Below, in pieces: positions 14,201 through 25,454 of a stretch of 64,000 nucleotides of DNA. Both the position numbers and the translations under genes were made by a program. The DNA comes from Perilla frutescens (taxonomy: Eukaryota > Streptophyta > Magnoliopsida > Lamiales > Lamiaceae), in contig BRKX01000003.1 in NCBI GenBank assembly GCA_026008535.1, forward strand, positions 66,365,001 to 66,429,000. The letters are read 5' to 3'. How positions within the stretch are numbered: the stretch's first letter is position 1; every line of letters starts with the position of its first letter. Below the pieces are notes generated by a model. The model was given only the letters and a program-made list of their open reading frames with translations. It did no database searches and was not told where the DNA came from.

Positions 14201-16361
14201 GGACCACAGGACCTCTTTTCAGGTGTTTCACAATGTAATTTAGTTGAATGACAGAGTTCAACATCGCCACAGAGATTAATAATGACTTGTATCAAGGAAT
14301 AACAGTTTTTCATAATTAGGGTTTATTATTATCTTTAGTATTTAATTTTAACTTTTTATATTTAGGATCGATTTTTTCACAACTAGAATTTATTATTAAT
14401 TTGAGTTTTGTATTTTAGTTAATTATTTTAATTAGAATTATTGTTATAATTGATTTTAAGTATTTCAGGAAAAAAAAAGGAGAGAAATAAAAAAAAAGAG
14501 AGAAGAACAAAATTGTGCCAAAAGATTGACTATCGAGGATCGAAGTCCTATTCTTACTCCTTACATTCCGCATAAAAAATAAAATTCAGAAACACACGTT
14601 AAATATCAAAATATAATGAATGACAGCTTACATTATATCACTTCCATAACTTCAAACTCAATTTTCAAATTCCCTCATTTTTCTTAAAACCTACTTCAGA
14701 CTCAAGATTATATGTTGTGGTGATCCAAGAAAACTGTGCAGGTTTAGGGCTAAGATGAACATAAGTATCAAGTTTAAACGAGAGATCTGCTGAAAAACAT
14801 AAATATTAGACAAGTGATGCTAAAGTTCACCTTAGGAAGTCTCCCTAGGTATAAGCTACATGCAGTACAATCTTCTGCAGCACTTAACAAGAAAGAATAG
14901 ATAAATAATCTGATCAATAGTATCGCTCTAATAAAAATAATGACATGAAGACTTTGTTGGTAAAAAGATACTGGAATTGAATACACTGCTTCTAGCATCT
15001 TTTAGTAGAGATAAGATTAAGTGAGTCCATCCTAAACAGGTAAAACAAATTGCTTATACCAGAAGCATGGGTAGCATGGTTTGCAAGTAAATCAAGTCAC
15101 AATAATGTACAGTTAGTACAAATTTGAAGATACCGAGTGTAACTAAAACCTGTAGAAGGATGACGCAATGCTGCGGAAGCCCAATCTTCCTGAAAGGCAT
15201 TGAGAACCATTTATTCCACACAAATTCATCATCAGGGTTCTGCACCGACATACGACTTGGAAAAGGTCGAGTTATGTCCATAGTTTCGCAGAAGTAATGC
15301 TTCCCATCAATGTCAAGCTCAGTTAGTTCTTGAATATTCTTCATTTCAGTTTTACTTTGTGGTTGAGGATTCTGAAGGGAAATTTTAATCCATTGGCTCT
15401 CAGTTACTGAGTACACACACCCTCCGCCAGGCAAATTTGGAATGTTGGCTGTCAACCTCGTTGCAACAAGCAGTACCCCAAAGCTGCCAAGGGCTGCATA
15501 GCCTAATAGTGCTCGTGCATGTGTTATACTCTTACAAGGCCATTTTGAACCAGTAGTAACGTAATCTAATGCTTCATTTTGTGATCTGAATACGTCATAA
15601 CCCTGCCGAGCAGTATAACAAAGTTCCCCAGTCGTAGGATCAACATAGATAACCTGAGTGTCAGTCCTAGTACACAAACTGACAATAATATACACTTCAC
15701 TTGAGTCCAGCGTGACAACAACAACAGATGTATCTCTTAGACAACCTGCTGCAACAGATGATGAGTATATTCTGAAATCAGACTGAACATCAAAAGTTAT
15801 GCAACCTATGTAAACCAGTGTGAGAAATTAGTTTTTCACTATAGCAACAAGCATACATGGCCTCTCAATTTATTATTTGAAATTAGAAGGAAAATTAAAT
15901 GTTGAGTACTAGGTAGCAAATTGTCACTACTCACTTTCTTTCACAGTGAAAAGTATTAGAGTGAAAATCAGTAAAAACTTCTCTAGATTTCCACTGATGG
16001 GCACACATGAGACTGAGATGTTAATTATGACAGCATTAACTACGGAAATTTCTTTGGGATTATATGTAGTGTTTTCAACCAGTTCAAATAACTTGCACAT
16101 AAGGAAAAGAAAAACATAAAAAAAAGAAGGAAAATGCTTGAAACTGTTCTAGCCATAAATGTACAAAAGAAAGAAGTCCATGGCAGTGGATGCCATATTA
16201 CTTAGGCACTTAAAAAGCGCAGATAAGCTCAGTAAATGATCAGCCTTAGTGCACTAATGTGTGTGACAATACCAATAAAAGAGAAAGGTTATGCATAGGA
16301 CAAATAAGTCAGCCAACAGACTTTAATATCGATTAAAAGTGTTCTCACCAGATGATTCCAT
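2205..16361 (-). CDS. SAC9: SAC9, WW-domain SAC phosphoinositide phosphatase (3' end off window)
   Basis: SAC9-type proteins hydrolyse phosphoinositides, chiefly PI(4,5)P2, in endomembrane traffic and stress signalling. Coding exons in transcript order are 16349-16361, 15150-15748 (or 15745), 13481-13613, 10815-12031, 9613-9720, 9298-9468, 8295-8537, 7784-8209, 6622-7455, 5453-5650, 2581-3030 and 2205-2432. Every junction keeps frame with GT-AG borders. I chose ATG at 16361 because its 13-nt coding piece splices in phase into the conserved RDTSVVVVTLDS start. The SAC catalytic CX5R is CADSLDR at about residue 457. A WW domain lies at about 506-540, with tryptophans near 512 and 535. A cysteine cluster (CSGCGKRVCRVC, then CKQCC) is encoded in exon 6622-7455. 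The 1,539 residues found plus a missing C-terminus of about 90 fit the family length of about 1,630. No disruption was seen. Confidence 0.95.
3220..3455. repeat. Tandem duplication of about 120 bp in a SAC9 intron
   Basis: The segment starting at 3220 (AGTCTATGATGATT) recurs at 3340 (AGTCCATGATGATT). Both copies continue through ATCATGGG, a GCAGAG/GAAGCTAA block and TATATAAAAATTCA. Copies differ by scattered substitutions and small indels. It lies in the intron between coding exons 2581-3030 and 5453-5650. Confidence 0.75.
3590..4928. mobile_element. AT-rich intronic insertion, possibly Helitron-related
   Basis: This stretch is strongly AT-rich and has no coding potential. GTGCATCGCACGAG at about 3940 and GTGCATCGCAAGGG at about 4906 resemble the 3' hairpin seen in many plant Helitrons. 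The second copy is followed within a few bases by CTAGT, the usual Helitron terminus. A 20-bp block beginning TTGGTTGGGCTTAATC occurs near 3743 and 3913. The 5' TC end and any helicase are not identifiable. Confidence 0.35.
5651..6621 (-). other. SAC9 intron
   Basis: An intron between coding exons 6622-7455 and 5453-5650, with GT-AG borders on the minus strand. I see no repeat, RNA gene or coding sequence in it. Confidence 0.85.
9721..10814 (-). other. SAC9 intron
   Basis: An intron between coding exons 10815-12031 and 9613-9720. It is AT-rich, and nothing recognisable was found in it. Confidence 0.85.
12319..13150 (+). pseudogene. Ty1/copia pol fragment in a SAC9 intron (antisense to the gene)
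   Basis: The plus-strand translation begins with the copia reverse-transcriptase motif YVDDIILTGN and the typical FEIKDL...LKYFL continuation. It then passes through broken RNase H-like text (NWRSKK, PVYHEKTKHVEID) and ends with the familiar pol tail LISKLGLLNFCNL. Several stops and frameshifts interrupt it, and gag, integrase and LTRs were not seen. It lies in the intron between SAC9 exons 13481-13613 and 10815-12031, opposite to the gene. Splice sites on either side look intact, so SAC9 need not be affected. Confidence 0.8.
13614..15149 (-). other. SAC9 intron
   Basis: An AT-rich intron between coding exons 15150-15748 and 13481-13613. The stretch around 14320-14510 is low-complexity. No gene, RNA or element was recognised. 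Confidence 0.8.
15749..16348 (-). other. SAC9 first coding intron
   Basis: An intron between the 13-nt coding start in exon 16349-16416 and the exon that begins near 15748. Two acceptor AGs three bases apart (after 15749 and 15746) would give proteins differing by one residue (NAGNAG type). Nothing else was recognised. Confidence 0.7.
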
Positions 16362-16757
16362 GCTCTCACAGAGTTCAGCAGTACTGAAGTTCTTGAGAGC
16401 AGTAAAGTTTCAAAGCCTGTGATGGATGAGGAGTATGACTGAGGCAAAAGGAAGAAACCCAAATTAGCAACCATATAACCAAAAACTTGCCGCATACATC
16501 TTTTACATTATCGCAGCATAACGAAGGAGATTCTGTCAGAAATGTGGGCAAGTTTGCACTATGTTCTGCTTTTGACAATGTCTACATTACTACAGATATC
16601 AGTGCATAAAATCTTACATGGCTTAAACAACCCAATAGTTATTAGCTGCATAAACTTAACAGCCACAAAAACGTATGATCTAATTCCATACGGAGGAAAA
16701 GGTAATTTGATTACTTAGGAAAATCAGATCAAAATCCATTCACAAGTGAACAATTAC

Positions 16758-17014
16758 CTGATTTGGGCAGCAAGGCTTTGCGGATTGAGATTTTCCGGGA
16801 ACCACCGGTTATGGAGAAGCCACAGTCAGATCGTCTTCGGATTGGCTTGTGGATAGCTGAGGAGGCGCCGTAATGAGAGGAGTGGCGGTGGCTCCGGCGG
16901 GTAGACGGTGGTGGAGGCCAGAATCAGAAGTGACGAAATTTAAACAGATCGACCTTCAAAATTCAGAAACAAGGAAAAATCGTAAACGACGAAGACGAAA
17001 ACAGACGCGAACAT
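16758..17014 (-). promoter_or_regulatory. SAC9: Probable SAC9 5' UTR exon and upstream ORF
   Basis: A GC-richer stretch ends in a good minus-strand donor (CAG|GTAATTG at 16758/16757). It has no in-frame ATG for SAC9, so it reads as a leader exon joined to exon 16349-16416, whose acceptor is CACAG at 16417. If transcription starts above 17014, an ATG at 17014-17012 opens a 24-codon upstream ORF ending near 16940. The transcription start is not determined. Confidence 0.5.
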
Positions 17015-17194
17015 TTCAAGACAAATAACAACTTTTACCAAACCAAAGATTCAAGTTCACAGTTTTGGCTGATACCGGCCATTTGAACTTGCTCCTTCCC
17101 AACAAGGAATGCCTTCAATTGCTTGGTAAAACTTCATCGGAAATAAGTCAAACAAGAACGGTAATTGGTAATATTATTTTTACATTTTTTTTGT

Positions 17195-18157
17195 TTTTTT
17201 TTTATTTTATTTACACCACTGAAATTTATTTTCACACCACAAACAAAATAAATACTAAAGTAATTATTTTTGAGATTACTAGGATGCCCTTTTCTTATTT
17301 CAACACTATTTTTCTTTTCACACCACAAAAATAAAATAATATAATAAAAATAAAAATAAAAAGTAAAAAAACTTCATCTTCTCTCTGGCTGGCAGGCGGC
17401 AGCAGCAGAGCCTCCATCTTCTCCGGAAACCCCTCCCCACAAAAAAACTTCATCTTCTCCAGCAAGCAGGTGGCAGCAGCAGAGCCTCCATCTTCTCCGG
17501 CAGGCAGCAGCAGCAGAGCCTCTCATCTTCCTCAGAACCTTTATGTCGGAAATTGGGTTCAAATATTTCAGTTCGAATCCCTTCACATAGATTTGAAAAA
17601 TGTGTTTTCGAATGGACAGTGCATGATTCAAAAATTCATTTTCGAATAGCAGTTCGAAAATTTATTTCCGAACGTCCATCCACAGCTTCGAAAATCATAT
17701 TTTGATTCATCAATGTGTCATCTGAGAAATGATTTTCGAATTCCTAATTTATAATTTCAAACATCAAGTAGTCGAGGAAAAAATTAAGAAGAGGAAGGGT
17801 CGCGACTCGCGGTGGTAGACGAGGAAAGAAGAGGATTGGTGACGCTTATTTTTCTGGAGAAGGGGGTGGCGGCGTTGTTGGAGGATGGTGGAGCAAGGGT
17901 GGTAGCGGCGCAGCCGGCGCTGTTGAAGAAGAAGAAGACGACGACTGTTATCTGCAACCTCTTTCTCTTCTTTTTTTTTAATTATCTTTGTAATTAATTT
18001 TATTTTTAAGTAAGGGGGTAAATAAATTTTAAGGTGAAGGGTAAATAAGTCTTTTAGTGTAGTGTGTAAAGAAAAAATGAAAAAAATGAGAATTTTTGTG
18101 GCATGTAAAGTAATTGTGGTGTGAAAAGAAAAATTGGTGGTGTAAATAGAATCACCC
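17195..18157. mobile_element. Non-autonomous terminal-inverted-repeat element with 11-bp flanking repeats
   Basis: The left end has ATTTACACCAC followed by TTTTCACACCACA (about 17207-17245). The right end has the same blocks inverted (GTGGTGTGAAAA, then GGTGGTGTAAAT, about 18115-18148). The identical 11-mer ATTTTTTTTGT flanks it at 17184-17194 and 18158-18168, the duplication size usual for Mutator-like elements. The interior holds GC-rich CAGCAGCAG and TTCTCCGGCAG blocks (17395-17520, 17860-17940) and TTCGAA-rich short repeats (17540-17760). It has no transposase. Related ends occur near 50310-50425. Confidence 0.55.
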
Positions 18158-18168
18158 ATTTTTTTTGT

Positions 18169-18325
18169 CAAGGATAACACCCTGTGTAATAGGGGAACGT
18201 TAACCACATTTAGCAAGTCAGGTGTTGCAGGTTCACAAGGCCACACCTAGTGGTGTTGGTGGTGGAATTCGAATTTCAGACATTTGGCCTCAAGATAACT
18301 TCACCTCACCATTAGGCTATCTAAA
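18169..18325 (-). mobile_element. Probable tRNA-derived SINE
   Basis: On the minus strand TAGCCTAATGG resembles a pol III A box. About 40-45 bases later AAATTCGAATTCC resembles a B box. The body continues through GTGGTTAACGTTCCCC and ends in an A-rich tail (ACAAAAAAAAT). That tail is exactly the 11-bp sequence duplicated around the neighbouring element 17195-18157, so the element appears to have jumped into the SINE tail. The assignment rests on short motifs only. Confidence 0.4.
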
Positions 18326-18330
18326 GGGAC

Positions 18331-18606
18331 AGAGTAGAAGAATTTTGAAAAGAGGTTGTTCATTAATACATTAAAAAAATTCCATACAATTAGGCTGATT
18401 GGATGAAATTCCACGTGAAATCAAATACTTGGTTGATGGTACTGCCCTTTCTAAGACTGTGTTTATCATCAACCACTCCAACTACTCAACCATCCAACAT
18501 TCTTAATATTTAATTCATTTCTCTCTCTTCCACGTCACTATTACTCATCACAACCCAACCACATTTAATTTTGATAGTTTATCAATGACCACCTAACCAT
18601 CCAACC
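18331..18606. other. Spacer left of the MULE
   Basis: AT-rich DNA with two related short blocks (CAACCATCCAAC near 18487 and CTAACCATCCAACC near 18593). No gene is seen. It ends in the left copy of the MULE target duplication. Confidence 0.6.
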
Positions 18607-18879
18607 ACAATATTATAGGGGATCAATCACTCTGTACCCATTTTGAATAGTGTAAAATCAATAATACCCACTCAAATAATTTACCTTCAATATATACCCA
18701 TTTTTACTTTATCACCCTCAAAAGTTTGATTTGATGTCATGATGTAATCAACTTTTTCAAAAAAACATGTAATTCACTTACACAAATGTGATAATCTAAT
18801 CAACTTTTTCAAAAAAACATGGAATTCACTTACACAAATGTATTTTCTTCTTCATTTTTTGTATTATAGTGTATAATAC

Positions 18880-19310
18880 CGGTCGACAGGGACTAGTACC
18901 CATCGACATGGACCAGTATCGGTCAATAGAGACCAGTACCGATTGACAAGGACCAGTCCTGAACCACATGGACCAGTCCCGACCGATGAAGACCAGTACT
19001 AGTCATTCTCGGACTGTGTGTTAAAATTGAAGCATGCTTCAATTCTTCCGACGACCATAGTACACGTTTGTCCCGACTGACTGGGACCAGTCCCGACCAA
19101 CAGGGACCCATCCCGACCAACATGGACCAGTCTCGACCGAATAGGGACCAGTACTAGTCATTCTCGGACTGTGTGTTAAAATTGAAGCATGCTTCAATTC
19201 TTCCAACAACCATAGTACATATGAGAGAGTCCAGTCCCGACCAATAGGGACCAGTACTAGTCATTCTCGGACTGTATGTTAAAATTGAAGCATGCTTCAA
19301 TTCTTTATAA
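18880..19310. repeat. Tandem repeat array in the left arm of the MULE
   Basis: A short unit close to GGGACCAGTCCCGACC repeats many times (about 18885-18985 and 19075-19150). A longer block starting GACCAGTACTAGTCATTC occurs at 18991, 19146 and 19249. Each long block contains the perfect palindrome GAAGCATGCTTC. Subterminal arrays of this sort are common in plant MULEs and may bind transposase, which is inference. The related motif GGGACCGGTCCC occurs in the right arm. Confidence 0.85.
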
Positions 19311-19402
19311 ATGCATCTCACGCCAGTAGACAACAACAACCATAACCATGCAAAAAATAGAGAGCTTTAGGTTTCAATTCATATCCAAAAAATTAGCAAA
19401 AG

Positions 19403-22182
19403 ATGGAAAATTGGCGGTCTGTTATTGTCAATTACAACGGTCAATTTGATGATCAATCCAATTATATTGGTGGAGATGAGCGACTCGGCTATATTCCGGT
19501 GAGCAATGTATCCCTAACAACGTTAGGTGATGCAATTAGCTACATATTGTTGGCGGAATCTATTAGAGGAGAATATCAAATTTACTGCTTATCGACATCC
19601 CAATCTGGAAGGATGTTGAGATCCATTATTGGCAGTGATATGGATTTGGCTCGTCTATTCACAATGCTGTCAGAGCCAACTGTGTATCTCGTGCATAATC
19701 AAAATATTGAATGCACCAAACCGGAACCATTCACTATCCAAGATGTCGTGACCCATCCAGAATCGTCCACCCACTATTCTACAAACACCCAACCCGATCC
19801 GTATTCCTACATCTCTCAATTTGATTGATCGGTGCAGCCTTCATTCAACCCTACAGATGAGGATATTGAGCACTTTGGGAGATCAAACTGGTTGTCAGAC
19901 AATTGGTGGGGGAGCATGAATTGTAAAGAACCGCAATATGAGGTCGAACCAGCACCAAATACTGATGTGGCCGAGGGTACTGCATTTTATGATGCAACAT
20001 CAACTGATTATGCAGGTAGAGGTTCCCCATTTCATGATGCTCGAAATAACGATGTCACTGCCGACGATAACAGTGTTGTGGAGACAGATAATGACGATGA
20101 TGATGAAGCTGATCTCAATGTGCAGTCTGAGGATGAGGAGGAGCCATTCGGAACAAGATTTTCTAACTGTACGTTTCACGACTTTACTACGTGGATTCGT
20201 CAAGAGGGTGGCATTAATGAACTATAGAGTATGTTCGTTCCAACCAACTAACCTACTTCATCTCGTAACCAAGTTGAACCAGAAGCTGAGGATGTATGTA
20301 ATTGGATTATTCCAGTTATTTCTCTTGATTGCACTGACTCACTGGTGGTACGTGATTTGGATCACATTATTGATGAACCACTGAGGAAAGGATCTGTATT
20401 TTACACAAAAGAAGATCTCTATGTTGCTGTCGGACTTTGGCATATGGAACGCAAAGCTGAGTTCAAAGTGCCTCGTTCTTGTGGAAGTCGTGTGGAGTAC
20501 ACCTGCAAACGTAATCCTAGTTGCACTTTCGAGCTTCGTGCATCTTAGAGAAGAAGTTATTAGATTGTTCACAAATTCAACATGCAGCATATGTAGAATC
20601 TTGATTTGGGCTCTGTCGGTGCGAGAAATGTTCGAGCTAAGGCAGTTGTGGCCTATTATGCTCGTAAGATGCATCGTGATGAGAGAATTATGAAACCCCA
20701 AGAGATTATGGCAGAGCTGCTTCACGAGTTTGGGATTCGAGCAAGCTATCAAGTTGCACTGCGAGCACGTAATGCTGCAATCTCCATGATATATGGTGGA
20801 CATGTAAATTCATTTTAAAAGCTTCCTAGTTATCTGTATATGCTAAGGGCGTGCAATCCCAACATATACATAGATCTAGATATTAGACCTGATGGGCTTC
20901 GACATTGTTTTGTTGCACTCGGGGTGTCTCGCGTAGCATTTTTATTTTCACTGCGTCCAGTTATTGTTATCGATGGCACACACCTGAAAGGGTGAAATAA
21001 GGGTGTCATATTTGTTGCAATGACAAAAGATAGCAACGAACAACTTTTTCTGTTGGCATTCGGTATAGGTCTAATTGAGAATGATGAATTGTGGACCTAG
21101 TTTCTCACTCAACCGAGAATTGCTTTTCAGTGCCCTGATGAATTATTAATCGTTTCTGACGAACACATTAGTATTAGCAATGCTATGAAAGATGTTTATC
21201 CGAACACTGCCCATGGTCTCTGTACTTATCATTTGAAGAATAAGTTGAAGAGCTATGGTCCCAGCATTGTTCAATTATTTGAGATTACCGCCAATATATA
21301 CCGCCCCAGGTGTATAAAAAAGCAATGGAAGCAATTGGCAAATCCAGACCTGGAGCTTGGAACAAATTGATGGCTGCAAAACCAGAACGTTGGGCTAGAT
21401 CACAGTACCCTGTGAGTCGTTTCAACTTCCCTACATCCAACATTGTTGAGTCATTCAATTCGCGTTTGTTATTCACAAGACGTCTTCCATTTATCTCAAG
21501 GATTGAGGCCATCAGACATGTGATGGAAGAATGGTTTGATCAAAGACGTGCAGTGTCTCGGGCTAGAGATGATGATCTAACCGAGGAGGCTCATAATAAA
21601 TTAGCTCTAGAAGTTAACAAAGGTGATCGTCTTAAGGTCGTAGCAAGGTCACAGATGACATTTAAGGTCAGCAATAAAAAATCATCTTGGATAGTTGATC
21701 TAAATTCCACAACATGTGAATGTCACGAGTTCCAAGATGACCTTACGCCTTGCTTCCATGCATCTACTGCAATTTGGTAAGCTTTTTGTTTATTTTAAGT
21801 CTTGGATTCTTATTAATATGAAGTTACTTTAATTTTTAATTTTACATGATGCAGAAACCAATGTATGAACGTTTATGACTTTGTTTCAGTTTACTACAAG
21901 GCTAAGAATTGGAAAGAATTGTATGCTGCTCAAGTTAATCCTCTGCCTCTCGAAGAGGACTGGAATGTATCATCTGAGATTAAGGATATGATCGTGTTGC
22001 CGCCCATTGTTCTCCGACACGCTGGTCATCCTAGAGGACAACGATTTGTATCTGGTGCAGATATCCCTCGATCTAGAAGAGCATCAACCTCCACAGGAGC
22101 ATCTGGTAATCAGTCTTGTGCTAAAAAGAGATGCAGCATATGTGGCGAGACTACACACACGAAAAATAGATGTCCGTTATGA
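19403..22182 (+). pseudogene. MuDR/MULE transposase, degraded
   Basis: This encoded the cut-and-paste transposase of the surrounding MULE. From ATG 19403 the N-terminal region (MENWRSVIVNYNG) and an acidic stretch (about 20040-20150) precede the MuDR-type DNA-binding domain (20345-20548). The catalytic core follows, with IDGTHLKG near 20970, VSDEH near 21157 and HGLCTYHLK near 21215. A SWIM zinc finger (TCECHEF...CFH, 21710-21760) and a zinc knuckle (CSICGETTHTKNRC, 22135-22175) close it. In-frame stops occur at 19826, near 20225, 20546 and 20817, among other breaks. An intron probably lies at about 21778-21855. Ends are approximate because the frame changes. Confidence 0.9.
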
Positions 22183-22581
22183 TTTGGGTTTGATAGTTGA
22201 GATATATTTGTATTGGTCTAACACTATTTGTTTTCTATTGTACTTGTACTTTGTGTGGTGTGATCATGTTGAATCGAGCTATTAGTTGTCTTTTCTTCTA
22301 AATCTCAAATTACACTAAATGACGTTATAAAGAGTTGTAAATAATAAAATTAACTAGCAAAGAGTATCAATTGAATATCAATACAAAGTCTCATTCTGCT
22401 TGAACACATAATCGAGATCCGCCCACCGACCTTGGAGCTCTACGTAACTACTTTAGAGGGATGTCGGGGAGATTCGGAGGGCCTCTCTACATTGTCGCAA
22501 AAGTTTACAAATAAAATTAATTAGATAGGTTTCAGTCTCAAAAATAAAACTTTAATATGAAGATTTTGTAAGAATTACCGA

Positions 22582-24148
22582 TCAGGCATCATCATCATCA
22601 TGCTGGAGTTGATCGTAAGATTTATACATCTCCGCCCACTGATTCGAGTCCCCAAAAAACTGGTCAACTGGGCTAAACTGAGGCTGGAGGGGGAATGAAA
22701 GATGTACAGAGGCCTCAATCTGTAGGTGAAGCTGAAGGTCGAGCTGAGGTCCGTACTCAGTATCATGTCGGTCTACCGACATAGAATACCGTGAGGGCTC
22801 TACCCCTGCTGAGCGATCAGGAGCCGACATAGAATGCCGTGAGGGCTCTATCCTCTGACCAGACATAGAATACCATGAGGGCTCTCTCTCTAGTCTAGAA
22901 GATACATCTCTGTGGGATGAAAAACCCCCGTCGACTACTCGAGACTTTGACTTGCTCTTAGAAGAGTGCTTTGAGCAAAACATCGATTTAACGAACCCCT
23001 TCAATTGACTAACGACATCCTTTGTTATTCTGGGTGCAACAACAGTATCCATGTGATGAGTGAGGTCCGCTTTGAGCATATCGGATATGTCTTGGATGCA
23101 ACGGATTCTCCATAATCAAAAAACAAACACCAAATATTTCACCCCTGCGTGTGCTCATCCAATATTCTTGTTCGGCCTCGTGAGCCGAAACCATCATCTC
23201 GCGATAAAGGAACTGGACAACATTAACAAAAAAATGAGTCTTAAATAAAAATACATATACATATTTTAAGATATATATATATATATATATATATTACCTC
23301 TTGGCCAAAAATACTCCCAAAATCGATACTTGATGGAACTCCAAACTTCCAACTGAGCACGCAGGAAATATTGTTCTGGAAATTGCGATTAGCGGCGACT
23401 TCTCCCAACGCAGGTATGGTATCAATTACCTGAAGAGCCCACATAGGACCGTAAAGATGATACTTTGGCATGACCTTAGATGTCGTCATTGGAGCAATGT
23501 CAACATAGTGTATCAGGGCACCATAGGTGTATGCCTCCCAAAGAAATCTATTCCAAGCCGATAACTTATCAACTAAAATCCAGACCCAATCCTCGACTTT
23601 ACGCGATTCGGTAAATCCAAGAAAGAAGAAATATAAGGCTAAAATATTAGCCACTTTCAGGTAATCATCACAGTTCTCATTATCATCCACAGGAACCCTC
23701 ATACAATGTGAGTTGTTTGAACTTCTACAGTAGGACTTTCAAACTAATTGACTCACCATTGGCCACCCACTTATAAACTCCAAGTGTAGACAGATCATGA
23801 GGCCCTTCAATCGGGACAAAACTAGAATATCCAAAATTCAACCCCGACACCAATGCATAATGCTCGGGATAAAATCGAAACTGAATGTTTTGTACGGAAA
23901 ACCAAATCTAATCGGGATTATCATTGATAATCTCGTAGCTTAATAGAACGTGAAGTGCTTTAGAAGCACTATTACCCGACCTCCAAGATAAAACATGACC
24001 AAAATACCCTATTCTGAAATGAGCTAAGAGGGGTTCCCTATCAATATCATTAAGTGTTTTATAAATTGTTTCGAACACCTTCCATTCGTAATATAAGTTA
24101 ATCTTCGGCTCGAGAAATCGAACCTCAGATCTCTTCCAAGCAGGCTAT
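22582..24148 (-). pseudogene. DUF1985-like accessory gene of the MULE, degraded
   Basis: The minus-strand frames read as a plant-specific protein resembling the DUF1985 family often found with MULEs. An N-terminal part (24148-23740) has PAWKRSEVRFL and a YPEHYALVSGLNFGYSSF block. The next exon (23702-23300) has YLKVANILALYFF, then WVWILVDKLSAWNRF and YHLYGPMWALQV. The C-terminal part (23079-22582) is charged and Ser-rich, with three to four copies of a PSRYSMS-like repeat. An in-frame TAG near 23910 and frame changes indicate loss of function. It faces the transposase tail to tail. Family naming is from recalled motif patterns. No catalytic residues of a Ulp1 protease were seen. Confidence 0.65.
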
Positions 24149-25425
24149 ACATAACAACATAATTTAAGTGTAAATAATAAATCGAAATATAACTAAACTT
24201 TAAATAAAGCAATTAAAAATCTAAATTTTACAAAAATAAATACTTAACATCCGCAGACCGGGACCGGTCCCTATCATTGATCGATACCGGTACCTATCGA
24301 CAGGTGCCGGTACCAGTCTTTGGGAGCGGTTTTATATCGAATTCTTCATAAAATTTCAATAAATTACCCTAACTTGAAATGTTCAAATATGCTAAATATA
24401 ATCATGCTAAATCTTATTTCCATATAATCATGCTAAATAAATCATTAAAAAAATCTAATTTACAAAACAATATTTTAATCTACGTTCCAACTATTCTTAC
24501 TTACTACCACTCTCAAATAATATTATGAAAGATATTCATATCTAAAACAATCTTATCTAAAAATATTCACGATTTTAAACTTAAAATTTTCTAATGTTAA
24601 ATAATTAATCATAATAATTTTAAAGACAATTTAATTCTTATTTTAAAGCACTTAAATTCTATTTTTAAACCACACTTTTATTAAATTCGTAACTTCAAAT
24701 ACACTTAAATTCTTAATTTCAAATAACCTAAATTTGTGTTTTTAAAGGCAAGACTATTATGCATGTCACGGTCATGGTACATTTTTTTCCTTCATAATTA
24801 TGTTATAATAAATTCTTAAAATGTTTAAATTAACAGTAACATGTTGAATTATATCAAATAACCCTAAAAATACTTTAATACTCGAATAATTTCAAATAAC
24901 ACTTAAATAAAGTCGATTTATGAACACTTAAATAATTTCAAATAATAACATAATTTAAGTGTAAATAACAAATCGAAATATAACTACACTATAAATTAAA
25001 GCAATTAAAGATCTAAATTTTACAAAAATAAATACTTCACGTCTGCAGACCAGGACAGGTACCTATCGCCGATCGGGACCGGTCCCTATCATTGATCGAT
25101 ACTGGTACATATCGATAGGTACCGGTACCATTCTTCGGGAACAGTTTTATATCGAATTCGTTATAAAATTTCAATAAATTACCCTAATTTAAAATATTTA
25201 AATATGCTAAATGTAATCATGCTAAATCTTACTTCCATATAATCATGCTAAATAAATCATTAAAAAATCTAACAATTTCAAATAACACTTAAATAAAGTC
25301 GATTTATGAACACTTAAATAATTTCAAATAACAACATAATTTAAGTGTAAATAACAAATCGAAATATAACTAAACTATAAATTAAAGCAATTAAAGATTT
25401 AAATTTTATGAAAATAAATACTTAA
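24148..25425. repeat. Direct repeats in the right arm of the MULE
   Basis: A block containing TAATTTAAGTGTAAATAA, a GGGACCGGTCCC or GGTACCGGTACC palindromic zone, TTTTATATCGAATTC and AATCATGCTAAATAAATC occurs at about 24148-24450 and again at 24945-25270. A third, partial copy of its first part lies at 25330-25425. The remaining DNA between them is AT-rich and non-coding. Confidence 0.8.
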
Positions 25426-25454
25426 TCATCATGCTTTCGATATTTGAGAATGAA

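Noticed and set aside
17764..18246. 160-codon minus-strand reading frame rich in Lys, His and Arg
   Set aside because: It spans low-complexity DNA of a terminal-inverted-repeat element and the SINE border, with no conserved domain.
18240..18320. tRNA gene on the minus strand
   Set aside because: A- and B-box-like motifs are present, but no cloverleaf with a credible acceptor stem or anticodon arm. A SINE head fits better.
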